From contig JABAKD010000030.1 of the NCBI GenBank assembly GCA_012845835.1, forward strand, positions 14,355,076 to 14,419,075: 64,000 bases of DNA, given 5' to 3'. A model generated the notes under the pieces. It was not told where the DNA came from. It did not search any database and saw only the letters and a list, made by a program, of their open reading frames with translations. This stretch comes from Undaria pinnatifida (taxonomy: Eukaryota > Sar > Phaeophyceae > Laminariales > Alariaceae). Of the stretch, positions 22,001 to 34,400 are shown one piece after another (position 1 is the first letter of the stretch; each line of letters starts with the position of its first letter). Made by a program: the position numbers and the translations under genes.

Positions 22001-23360
22001 CGCTTGAGCCCGGGTCCACGTCGACTACTACTGCTGTAGTAGCAGTTCAGACTAGTTCAAGCTACGCACACTCAGCGCCTACAAAAACTTCGAACCGCCA
22101 CCAAAAGTCGCGTCGGCCCACAGCAACCTCATCGATCGAAATAAAATTAGGTTTACACCGAGAGCGATTCCTCTTCACAGCAACAACACAATAAATGAGC
22201 AACCTAGGGCTCCTTCCTTGTGTGCGAGGTGCAGCTGGAGGAGGGGTCCATGAAAGGACCAAAAACAAAGCTTGTGCAAAAAAAGTCCCACACAGCTGTC
22301 GCTGCCACGTCCGGAAAACTGAGTCAAGGATATACATAGTGTTTGCATACAATTGAGGTGAAATCATACGTGGTATATATGAAAATACATTGAAGAACTC
22401 TGTCAAGACTCTGTCGTGACATTTTTCCCAAAACGTGCGACGCAAACAAACACACACACAAACGCTGAAAGAGGTGCCGCCCCGGGGGGCACAACAACCG
22501 GCACGCCGGGGCCGCCTCTCCCCGACCAAGTTCAACCGGACTCTGGGCGTTCTTGTGGCACCTGCACTCCACTGCACACAGCAGAACTAAGAATAGATGA
22601 TGCTCACTTGCCTGTTTTGAAGTCTGCGAGTGTTGCTTGTGTTGTCGAAGGTAAACAGAGTACTTTGACGCTTGGGGGGTGTGGAGGAAAGTGGTTGGGA
22701 GGGTTGAGAAACGTGAGAGAAGTAAGAAGCACACCTCAGCGGACCTCATCCATGTGGCCTGCCGGATCTTGAAGGGTACCGTAGTTTTCAATTTTTACGT
22801 CACCAGCCCACCGTCCCAAAGATCCGGGTGACCAGGTTGCGTACATAAGTCAAGTAAAGCTGGCGAAAGGGTCTGGGTAGCACGATTTTTTCGAATTGCG
22901 AATCACATGCGAACAGCCCGCACTTTTGTTTTTTCGCACAAAGATACCCTTGAGTGCGACCACGGACTCTAGATTATTGACGAGAGTTAATGTGAGAAAA
23001 CAACAACAACCCTGAACCCCTAAATATACACCGCCTGCTAAAACTATTATAATTTCCCGTTTTTATGCAGCCTAATCAGTACTGTGGAAACCCATTGGAT
23101 GGCGCCTCTCGAGAGCTTTATTTGTTGTGAAACATCTTGGGTCTGAGCCTCGGCTGCGAGAGAGGGTCTGTTGCTTTGAACCGGGAAGGGGTGATCGCTG
23201 GCATCCTATCGCAGTAGTTTGCGGGACGCTCTGGCAGAATTTGGTGACGGCGGGAAGTCGAGAAGCAATCGCTCCAAGCAGGAGAGACCCGTTCGAAACG
23301 AGGAAAAACAAAGAGACTCACTAGGTAAACAGATAATCATCTCCTCGCTTTCGAGAGAGG
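19020..23360. other. Long non-coding stretch upstream of the ArfGAP gene
   Basis: I find only a few features: a direct repeat (GCCGCTTCACGAAGRATGTCAAGCCGCTTTTTCTCATTA at about 20,320-20,358 and 20,483-20,520) and the TTGACGAGAGTTAATGTGAGAA fragment of repeat E near 22,977. Reading frames up to 171 codons occur on the minus strand (22,062-22,577) without motifs or splice-bounded shape. The proximal promoter of the ArfGAP gene should lie in the last few hundred bases; no TATA box is obvious. Confidence 0.4.
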
Positions 23361-23364
23361 CAGG

Positions 23365-26300
23365 ATGGTGACCGCAGCGAGCCGGCAGGCGGAGCGCCTT
23401 GAGAAAAAGCTGCAGAACGCACTACGCGAATGCCAGAAGAAGCCCGGAAACAAGCGCTGCGCGGACTGTATAGAGAGGGTGAGCCCCAAGCTTGACTTTT
23501 TCTTTTTCGGGGCACGTGTATTCACCCTTTCGTGGCGGCTCGGCCCAACGCGATGCCCTTCTGAAATGCTTTCTATTCGCTTATGTTGTAATGTCGTGCG
23601 ATCTACCCGTGTGCTGCTCTGTACGTACTGCCACTCTGGACTCAGCTCTGATGTTCGGCTATGAATCAACTGCTACTGCTTACAGTAGGCTCTTCCGAGA
23701 AAGCTGTTCCCTGTTTCCCCGCTGTCCCGACCTATGCCTCTTTTGTCGCCAGCCATCCGTTGCCGACTGGCTACAGCTCAGTCGGCGCGCCATGCAGTAG
23801 CAGCAGATCAACTTTGCGTTTATTTCCCCTCGGAGGATCTACAGAGTTTGCAGCGGTAAAGTAGTCGATCAGTCAATACGGAAGCGGCAACCTTCCGCAC
23901 CGATGCCCTCAAAGACGAGGTCTGCTGCATGCCCTCTGGCCCCTGGCTGGTATTGTACCTCGTGTGCAGGGTGCTGACTGCTGACTGCTGGAAAAACGTA
24001 ACCGATTTTTCATCTGTACTACTTATATCCCTGTTAACAGCAAACGTGTGAGTGCTATACTATTAATACATAACAGGATGATACCTCCCGACACTCTGCT
24101 GCCCCTAGTGCTGCTACGTATCGCTAGTGGTTACTGCAATATTAATACATTGTAGTGCATCACCATCTATCCTTACACGAGGGTTACGAGCGTACGTGAT
24201 GACGCCCAGCCGATTGGCAGAACCTACAACGGGTGAGCGTGAACCGGCTAACGTGGAAGGGATTTTGGGGAAACTGCTGCTTGCACATTAATGCTGTAAG
24301 AAATCCAGAACTGACTCAAAAAGGAAAGCTGCTCGTGAGTCAAAAGCGCATCTACGGGTTGCATGTCCTCTTTATCAAAACGTGGTTAACCGGTGTACCA
24401 GTAAACTCGTATGATATGCTGCTCGGACTCGACATTTACTGGTACATTCCGGCACCTGGTGCCACCCGTCTTCCTTTCCCAGAACAGGTGGGGTGTTACC
24501 TTCAATACGCAAGCTCTTGCTTAGTCGCGGCTCGCCGTTGTGTCGTCATTTGGTGTCTGGTTTTGTGAGTTACGGTTGATTCTCACGCCCCTGCCGGCTG
24601 GTGACTACACGGTCAAACCGCAATGCAAAAACGGAATTATGTGTGCGCAGCAGCGTAGCCGCAGACAGCAACATTGCTATTGTTACGTGACCATCGTACT
24701 GCTGTAGTTTCAGCCGGTCGCCCCGGTGGCGTATCAGGTTATCTTCGAGCCTGGTATAGGTCAGTTTCGTGAGTTCGAGCCCCGCCGAGTGCACACTCGT
24801 ATAAATTCGTTGGGACTTTTGCTTGTGCATAAATTGACTTGCGGAAAGCGCGAGAGCGTGAGTTAGCAACACTCAATGAAAATCAACGAGCAGGGGACTG
24901 CTGAACCCTACGCGCGAGAAAAGTTGAAGGCAACAACCGGGGGGCAGAAGGGACGACACCTGTGACCACGGCTTGTCCAGGAGCTGGAAAGTAAAAGTGT
25001 GAGAAGAAGAAGTTTCGAGTTTCGGATGCGTCTCAATCTTTCTTAAGTTCATGCTGCTGCTTGAAATCAAGAGTTGCGGTCTGCTGCGCACGTAAATATA
25101 TTTGCGGTAAGCAAAGCAGAGCAGAGCCGGGACGGCATGCCTCGCCATATAGGTACAGCAGCATATAGAAACGTGGGAAATAATACCCAAATGCCGAGCA
25201 GGATTTGCACACGCATACATTACAATACGCGCAGCAGCACTTGCGATGACGCTGCCATACCGTTTTCTATGTCTTGACCTCGCCCCCCGCCGGCGAGCAA
25301 TAGCAGAACGCGAAATGATGCCCGCTACCCAACATGATTTGCGCCTCGCATGCTTCACGTCACGCACAGCAGCGTATGCAATGACATCGCAAAAGCCGTT
25401 TACCCCTCCTAATATCTGGCGCCGCCGCGCCCGATGGCGTATTGATGAGCTACCCGGTATGATATTGTGCCATACCGATGACACCCGCGTCCGTATGTGC
25501 ACAAAGAGCTTGTCGAAACGTCACGACAGTTATAATGAGCGAGCTACAAAATGAGCACTGCGGTCTGATCAGCCTTCCAGGAAGAGCGTGCAACAGTACA
25601 GGTATCATAATGCCGCGCGTGTGCCATGCAACTCCTTCCTTTTCGCTCCGGACACACCCCGTACCTCTATAGCCCGAGCTGCTTGGCCGGTGCTGTATAG
25701 GTTATACGACTTACAGGATACACCTGATAAACGGATGCATTTCCTTCCGCAGCTGTCAGATTTTGTCCCCCTCAAAAACGCGTTTCATAGTTTCCGCGCA
25801 CAGACTGACTAACGTCACCCTGTCGACCCTGATAGCTACACTGTAGTTTCAAGAGGAGTCGCCGACCTATTTCCTTAATGAGGACACACAACCCGTAATA
25901 CGCGCGATCGGAGTATCACACACAACTTGCAAATATGAGTTTTGATAAAATCTTCGATCTCACAGCTGGAGTGTATTTTAATTTGTATAATATATTGAAT
26001 TCGTTTTTTTCGACATGCTTTCCGTCTGAAATCGGAAAGGGGTTGCTATTAGTAGCGGCATTAACTGTTGTTGATAGCACGCGTTACTTCTTTATAGTAG
26101 TACAAAGTATGCGTACCAGGCATTATGTGCACTGCTGTTTCTTCCGAGCGGCGTTGGTGGACTGGTGCATTGGTGCAGTGATGTATTGACGGCCTGAGCG
26201 CCAGCCAGCCTTTTCCGTTGTTGACTTAATTTCGCGAGTTGTCGGAGACTGCCCGCGTTCGCTGCCCTCCAGGCCCCGCGCTCACATCATCAACTCGTCC

Positions 26301-29300
26301 CTACCACGGCAGGAATTGATTAGAAACGAACACTCCCGGCAATAGTTACTGGTGCCCTTTTCCGCAGGCGCTAAAATGAGTCTACTCTAACGTGAGTATT
26401 CCTTCCTCGAACCGCGGTTGCAGTCCTACATGGGTCAGAGATCGGTTGGGCCGACTCCTCTCTATACTGTAAGACCGGTCGCCCCAGTGACGTATCAGGT
26501 TATCCTCGAGCCTGGTATAGGTCAGTTTCGTGAGTTCGAATCCCCCCGAGTGCATACTCGTATAAATTCGTGGGGACTTTTGCTTGTGCGCAAATTGACT
26601 TGCGGAAAGCGCGAGAGCGTGAGTTAGCAACACTCGACGAAAAATCGACGATCAGTGGGATTGCTGAACCCTATGTGCGCGAGAAAAGTTGAAGGCAAGA
26701 ACCGGGGGGCAGAAGGGACGACACCTGTGACCATGGCTTGTCCAGAAGGTGGAAAGTAGGAATGTGCAACAAAGAAGAAAAAAGAAGAAAAGATCGAAAC
26801 CAGAATGCCCGAGTATCGTTAACAACATGTTTGAGTCGGCTTCGCGGCGTGGTTGGGGTTAGGGTTAAGGTTAGTCTTGCCACGGACAGCTGAAGCCGAT
26901 GCGCGTCATGTTCCCCATCTTCAATGTCCGCGGTGATCTGTCATCCCCCCTTCCCACCATGCGAGTAACCACTGCTGTTGTAAAAGTCCTGGAAATGGTT
27001 GTCGTGCGCAGAATGACGATGGGGCCGGAATCGCGCCACGAAAGGTTTCGATGTGTTGACCGACGGGCGCTACCGGGGGGACGTCCCCGATCAGTTGCCT
27101 ACATCCTTCACGAGGGACATATGGTACACGTATAATTGGTACGAGGTGCTTGCATATACACTCGACCGATATGTAAGATGATGCCACGCAGCTGGCAAAC
27201 TTGGCAATCGACCAATTATGTCGTACTCACTGTAGTAGTGCATGGCTCCCGACAGCTGACCTAATCATTTATTTTGTTCGGAGTACAACAATGCCAGGTA
27301 TTCTGTCTTTAGAGCTGCACGTGTACGCCCGCCCTGCCATTCCCTGCTCGCCCGCCCGGCCCCAAATCTTTGCGGAAAAAAACTCCTAACCCGCAAGAAA
27401 CACGCCACACTGCTATTACCACTGCTGCTTATAGAACCGTTACGATGTCACACGCATCCACCAACGCACACACATTGACGGCAATGACTAATACCCTATT
27501 AATAGCCTATTGATAGCCTATTGATAGCCTATTAATAGCCTATTAATAGCGATGGACTGAGGATACCATAAGGGTCACTATTGGGGCCTTTTTTTGCAAT
27601 AGCCTATTGATGGCCTATTGATAGCCTATTAATAGCCTACTATTAATAGCAATAGGCTGGGGATACGGTACCTTAAGGGTCACTATCTTTTGCAATAGCC
27701 TATCGATAGCCTATTAATATCCTATTGATAGCCTAGTGATAGCCTATTGATAGCCTATTGATAGCCTATTAATAGCGATACACCGAGGATACGGTACCAT
27801 AAGGGGCACTATTGGGGCCTCTTTTTTCGGTTGCTCGGGGTCGCTCGCTGGGGTGACCCCCGCGTTCCTTTGCGACCTTGAACTTTCGTGCGCTGTTCTA
27901 ATATTGCGATGTGAATCCGCAACGGAATGGTAAGCTACTGTATGTGCTGCGCCGAAAAAGTAAGCTAAATTGTTTTCATCCGTGAGGGAAATATTTATAG
28001 TCACTCGTGCGAGTGGTGGACCGCGGGTAGTGACACAAGGGGGTAACCCCCCCGCTGCTGCTGCAGGGTGTGTACTATGCTATTTATAGTACATACGAGT
28101 ATGGTATGGTGCGATCGACATCGTGGCTGATGCAGGGCAACACCCGGTATTTGTATTCTGATAGTATGTGGTTTTTGGGTTTAATCCGCTCTGCGTTTCT
28201 TGACGGAATTCTTGCATATCGATTGATGTGAGACCAGAAGTGAAGCAATAATTCTGCCATAGATCTGACTGACCCCTAGCGCATGAATGGCACCAAACAT
28301 GGGGCTTTATCAGTTTTTTTTTCGTGTTCCGAGAATGCGGAGAAACGCGAGGGAAAACATGTCAGTGTGAATTCTGACTCACTTTTGTACTCTGGTTTCT
28401 TCCTTTCTACTTATACAATAGGCTGCAACATGATAACGAAAAACGGAATCGTGGGCGGGGAAACCCGAGCAGTAACGAGTTGTCTCGAGCAGGAGCATGC
28501 CCGGTTGTCGTTTCGCATCTAATTTCTCCTGCTGCGCGCAGGACTCGTACAACGTACACAATCCCAAGGTGGCAACTCCTGGCGGGTGGATAATTCTCAA
28601 TTTCCTTCCGATGCGGGTTTTTATGTCGAGGGCAATGCTTCGTTGACCCCTGCGAACGAAAAACCACGAAAACACGGAAACTACCATACGAAATTTCATA
28701 TTGCCATACAAAATTCGTTTTCAATGTGCGCTGACGTTACGAGGAATCGGACGTACCAATAACAACGGCCGCAACTATCAGAATACCGATTTTCTTGTTC
28801 CATCCGGCAAGGGCGTCTCTCAACGTGTTCGTCTGGTTGCATGTCTGTCTGACTGTCTGTCCCTCCCTCCCCCTGTATTTGTCGTTGTCTAACTTCCCGA
28901 GGCAGCTTCCTCAATGGGTAGTCACCGACTTCAACACCTTCGTCTGCACGGCGTGCAGTGGCATCCACCGCGAGTTCTCCCACCGCGTGAAGTCCATCTC
29001 ACTGGCGACCTTCACGGAGGACGAGGTCAAGGGCGTCAAAGAGGGGGGAAACGAGATCAGCAACAACCTCTACATGGCAAGGTGGGCCAGAAGAATACCG
29101 GGCTCCGGGGTAGCGCCGCGCCGCCTTCGCCCAACATCTAGGCTCACGAGGGTATTCTATTCTTTGCTGCGCACGTAGGGTGATCCGCAAGACAGCGGAA
29201 CCCAGCCCAACCCATAGCCCTACCCGACCGGACCCAACCCAACCCAACCCAACCCAACCCAACCCAACCCAACCCAACCCAACCCAACCCAACCCAACCC

Positions 29301-31401
29301 AACCCAACCCAACCCAACCCAGCCCAACCCAACCCAACCCAACCATATTCCACATGAAACGACGCCCGCGCGCAAACGTTTTCAGGACCAAGAAGGCTCG
29401 GCCACCAAAAATTGCTGCCTCGACCTTCCCCCAAAGCTTTAGTTCGCCGAGCCGCCCCGCCGGCCAGCTGCCGCAGTTGGCGAACGTTGTTCCGCCGCCT
29501 GCACGCCACAAAAACGCCTCTGCCTTCCTCCCCCCCTTGCGCCCCTCACCCACCTCCCCCCCTCTATCTGTCCTACCTTATCCTCCTGTTGCAGGTACAG
29601 GCCAGGCCACGACCTCCCCGAGCCGGAGGGGGGAAAGGCACAGAAGCACCGCGACTTCATCCGCACCAAATACGTCGACAAGCGGTGGTACGGCAGCCCC
29701 GAGGACGTTGAGCGAGACGCTCGGCGTGAGGAGGAGAGGGAGGCGGCGAAAGCCAAGCGCGACGCAGAGCGAAGCAGCGGCAAGAAGGGCGGATCTAGCC
29801 CCGCCGGCGGCGCCGCCGCGTCCAAGAGGCCGGAGCGCGGTAGCAGCTCCTCCGCCGCGGGAGGGCGCACGCGAAGGGGAAGCACCGACCGAGGGCTGCG
29901 AAAGGTGGACCCGCAGTCGGCGATGTCTAAATCGGCCGCTGCTGCCGCCGCCGCACCCGTTAAAAAGCAGGCCGATCTGTTAGACTTTTTGACGGATGAC
30001 CCTGCGCCGGCGGCGCCGGTGGCGGCGCAAGTTCCCCCAGCGGGGGCGCAGCAGTGGGACGCCTTTGGGGGAGGCGGTGGGGGGGGGGTGGGGGGGGCGG
30101 CTGCGCAGGTACCGTCCTCGGGAGCGGGGGCGACGGCCGCCGCCGGGGGGGCAGGGTTTGCATCGTGGGCGGCGTTTGGGAACGCTCCGGCTCCCGCGGC
30201 CCCGCTGGCAACCCCGGCAGGGCACCAATCAGCCGTGGGGTTCCCGTTTCAGGATGGGCCCGCGGCCCCGTCAGGCGTCGGAGCTTCATTCCCGGCGTCT
30301 TCGTTTCCCGCTAACTTTCCGCCACCGCCGGCTGGTGGTGGGGTGGGGACGGTGGCGAGTGGCGTTGCTGGTGGAGTGGGTGCTGGAGGCAACCCAGCTC
30401 TGCATCAGCAACAGCAGCAGTGGCCGCAGCAGGGAGCAGCGCAGGGGTTGCCAGGAAGCGGCAGCGGCGGCGGCGGCGGTTTTCCGCAGCAAGCGGGGGC
30501 TCCAGCGCAGCAGGGGTTCCCTCCTGTGGCACCGGGAGGGTCTAACACCGGCGGCGCCATTCCTGGATCGCAGCAGCAGCAGCAGCAGCAGCACTGGCCG
30601 CAGCAGCCGGGGGTGCCGGGGGTTCAGGGGGGAGGGCACGCCACTGGCTTCCTTCCGGCGGGCCCTCAAGGCCAGCTGCATAACCAGCAGCAACAGCAGC
30701 TGCAAAACCAACAACAGCAGCAGCAGCAGCAGCAGCGAATGCAACAATCCCCTGCTTTTGCTGGCCAAACAATGCCAGGCGGGACGATGCCGGGTGGAGC
30801 GATGCCGGGGGCGGTGTCGCCAGCGGGGGCAACGGCGGGGGTGGCACTGACGACCGGCGCGTCTCCCGCGCCGTCTCCGAGCGGTGGACCGCCGCAAGGG
30901 TTTGCACAGATGCCGGGTGGGGGCGTGGTGGGCGGGGGACGGGATTCGATGCCGGGGACTCCTGTGCTGCAGGGGCAGCAGCAGGTGCAGCAGCAGCAGC
31001 AGCCGCAGCAGCAGCCGCAAGGTGGAGGGTTCTTCCCTGCGCGCCAAGGAGTTACAGGTGGGCGGGTTGCCTTTTGCTGGGGACGGGGGGGGGGGGTGGC
31101 TCTGCGTGGCAAGCCGTGTGAGGGGTTAGTCACATGTTGGGTTGACTGACGTTGGGTGGTCCTCTCGCGGCTGTGTTTGTTTTGCGCCCTACAGTCGACT
31201 GTCTTGTGTCCTGGCGTCAATTTTTCCCTCCCTCCCACCTCCCCCCTCCTTTCTCTCTACCACCCGCCCCCCCCTGCCGTGATCGGCAGACGGTTCCCCT
31301 GTAAGCAACGGGATCGGTGGGTTCGCCAACGGCGCTAACGCTGGGGGTGGGTTCGTGGCGTCGTTCGATGGATTGGCGGTCACATCGCCTGCTGCGAAGG
31401 C

Positions 31402-31440
<39 letters not shown>

Positions 31441-34400
31441 GGTTTACCCTGCTCAGGGAATCCAGCGAGGAGAATCTCGGCAGCTGCAGCAGCCGCAGCT
31501 ACAGCAGCAGCAACAACAGTTTCAACAGCAGCAGCTACAGCAGCAGCAGGCTTTCGCCAACGGCGCTCAGCCCCGCCCCCACCCAAACCAGCAGCAGGTC
31601 ACGCAACGCGGCATGTTTGGTGCGGGACCGAGCGTTCAGCAGCCCCTGCCTCAGGTATTCACGTTTACGTACACGTGTGGGCATGGCTATATTTGTCGCT
31701 CGCGTTCTGCACGTTCAGCGATAATCGGCAGGTGGTTTGGGGGGTATTTCCGGTTTCTCCCCCCTCCCCCCCCCTTCGAACCGTGCCCTGCCCAACCGCT
31801 GTTTTATAGCTCCAACAGTGTTGCATGATGGTGTGCCGCAGTGTGGGTTTTCGTTTTTTAAACGCGTTATAGCAACTTTGTAAATATGTCGGCTGTGAGC
31901 TCGACCGACCTGGTCAGTGGTCAGCTTTGCAACATTCGTCATGCTTCGGCCGCGTGTGGTCGGCATTCCTCGAAACGTTTTCCTCATGGGGAGATTCTTT
32001 TTGTTTGTTTTGAATTATGTTCCTCGTGAAACAGGCGTTTTTACTTCGTTTTTGTAACCGTTTCGCCCGCCCATGTCCCGGCCTCATTGCCCTCTCAATC
32101 GTCCTCCCCCTTACAAACCTATCCACACGGAATGCCTCCGTCGTAAAAACCCAACGCTTGGCAGGGGCAGCAGCAGGGGCAACAGCAGCAGGGTTTTAAC
32201 GCCTTTGGGGCCGGGGGGCAGGTTTCGCCTCAGCAGCAGCAAGCCCTGTCGCAACAGCATCAACAGCAGCACTTCCAGCAGCAGCAGCAGCAGCAGCAGC
32301 AGTTTGGTCAAAATCATTACCCTCAGCCGACCCAGCAGCAGCAGCAGCAGCAGCAGCATTCCCACGTGAGCATGTCCGCTGGAATGCAAGGGGTCAACTT
32401 CCAGCAGGCTTCTCCTTACCAGCAACAACAGCAACAACAGCTGCTGCAGCAACAGCACCAGCATCTACAGCAGCAACAACAGCAGCAACAGCAGCAGCAA
32501 CAGCAGCAGACGGGAGGGGTGGGGGGGGGCGCCGTGGCCGTGGGACCCGGGCAAACAGCCATGGCAGCGGGGGGTGTAGACCCCTTTGCTGAGCTAGCGG
32601 AGGGAAATAGTAACGGCGCCGGCGGGCCAGGGGAGGGGGCAGAGCAGGTGGGAAGACAAGGCCGCTAAGGGGTGGGTCGGGAAGGCCACGGGCGGCAGGG
32701 GGATAGCTGCTGGCCTGTGGAGGGCGTGGCGGGCAGCGTCTTGTTTGTGTGAAGAGCACGGGTTGTGGATGTGTCGTAGGTTTGGGGTTGTGGGTGTGGT
32801 GCCGTCTTTCGTGCGTGCTGTAGTCGAGGTGGAGGCGGGGTGGTTTTGGCAAACGCGGAAAACCAGAGGCGAAAGCGTGACGATACTTTACCGTATACTT
32901 CGTCTCACCATTTTTCGTGGCGCGCGCTCGAAGCGGTTCGAACCGATCCATCGCAACCAATGACCGTGGTCTCAACGCCTTAACGTAGTGTAAGGCTCGC
33001 TGCACGTCTCTTTCTCCACCCCCCCCCCCCCCCCCCCCCCGCTCCCCCGATCCCCCCCAATCACGCCAATCCCCACCCGTACACCCCACCCGCACCCGCA
33101 CCCCCACCCCCCACCTCAACCACCCCAAGCCCACCACACCACACCACACCACACCACACCACACCACACCACACCACACCACACCACACCACACCACACC
33201 ACACTACACCACACCACACCACACCACACCACACCACACCACACCACACCACACCACACCACACCACACCACACCACACCACACCACACCACACCACACC
33301 ACACCACACCACACCACACCTCACGTCGCCACACCCCCACCCCCACCCCCACCCCCACGCTCGCTCTTACCTTCACTCCCATCCCCACCCGCCCTCGCGC
33401 GCACTCTGCTGTACCTTGTGGTTTCGTCCTTCAGCGGTTCGAGAAAGGGGACGAGGTGTTGTACGTCCGAGGAACAGACCCGCCGCTGGACGGGGTTGTG
33501 CAGAAGGTGCACGTCGAGGATGACGGCCCCCCTTACTATACGGTGCTCATCGCAGTCACAGGCCGAGAGAAGAACACGGACCACGCACACCTTCGCCGCA
33601 AGGGACAAGCGGTACGTCTTCGTCCTCTTTCTGTAGTGTTTCTCTTCATGTCTTTTTTTGGCACACCTTTTTGCCGTTGTGGGCTCTCTGATATGTTGTT
33701 TCGGGTATCGAATATGTTGTATTGGTTTTTGTGTTTTTCTCCTCCCTGATTGCTCCTGTGATCTTGCTCCCATGGTCTCTTCTGTTTTGCAGTGTTCCAT
33801 GTCGTTTTTTGCATCTTTTATCGTTCCTTCCACCGTTTTGAGCTCTCTAGCATACCTGGTGTATTTTTTGTGTTTTTTGTGTTTTGTAGGTGTTCATCGT
33901 TGTTGGGATGTAGTTTTTCGAGCCCCTTCGCTCCACTACGTTCTCCTCAGCCCCTGTTTTTTTCCCTACGCTGTTGTCTTCTTGCCTTCTGTCTGCCAAA
34001 ACATCTCAACGGCATACCACCTAAAAATCCCCGACTGAATACCACCCAAAACGCTGACGGAATACCTACAGCAGTCGGAATACAACCCAACAAACCGCTA
34101 CAATTCCACGAAAAACGCTGACGGGATACCACGAAACATACAGTTTGAACACCACCCAACTAACCGATGGGAATCCCCCCCAATAAAACGACGGAAATGT
34201 CACCGAAAAAGACCGATGGAATACCAACACACACCGACCGAATGCCACCCAACCCCCCGCCCCAAAAGGACGGAAATCACCCAAAACCCTAAACCAAACC
34301 CGAAACAAACCGAAGAAAGGCCACCAAATTTGACCAGACGGACATTTAGCGTTTATAGGCTCATTTTTTTCCCCGTCTTCCCCTATCCCGACGTGTCCCT

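Noticed and set aside
22062-22577. 171-codon minus-strand frame
   Set aside because: No motif, Cys/Val/Arg-rich random-looking composition, no splice context.
24873-25502. 209-codon minus-strand frame
   Set aside because: It reads antisense through the SINE body and a degenerate tandem segment in an intron of the ArfGAP gene; no motif is present.
27487-27780. CRISPR-like array
   Set aside because: Repeats are 11 bp with no unique spacers of constant length, in a eukaryotic intron.
30286-31047. 253-codon minus-strand frame and other long frames over the Q-rich exons
   Set aside because: They are shadows of CAG/CAA repeats in the ArfGAP coding sequence (poly-Leu/Arg/Ala readings) without splice-bounded structure.
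33061-33388. Val/Trp/Cys-rich frames on the minus strand
   Set aside because: Pure translation of the (ACACC)n satellite.
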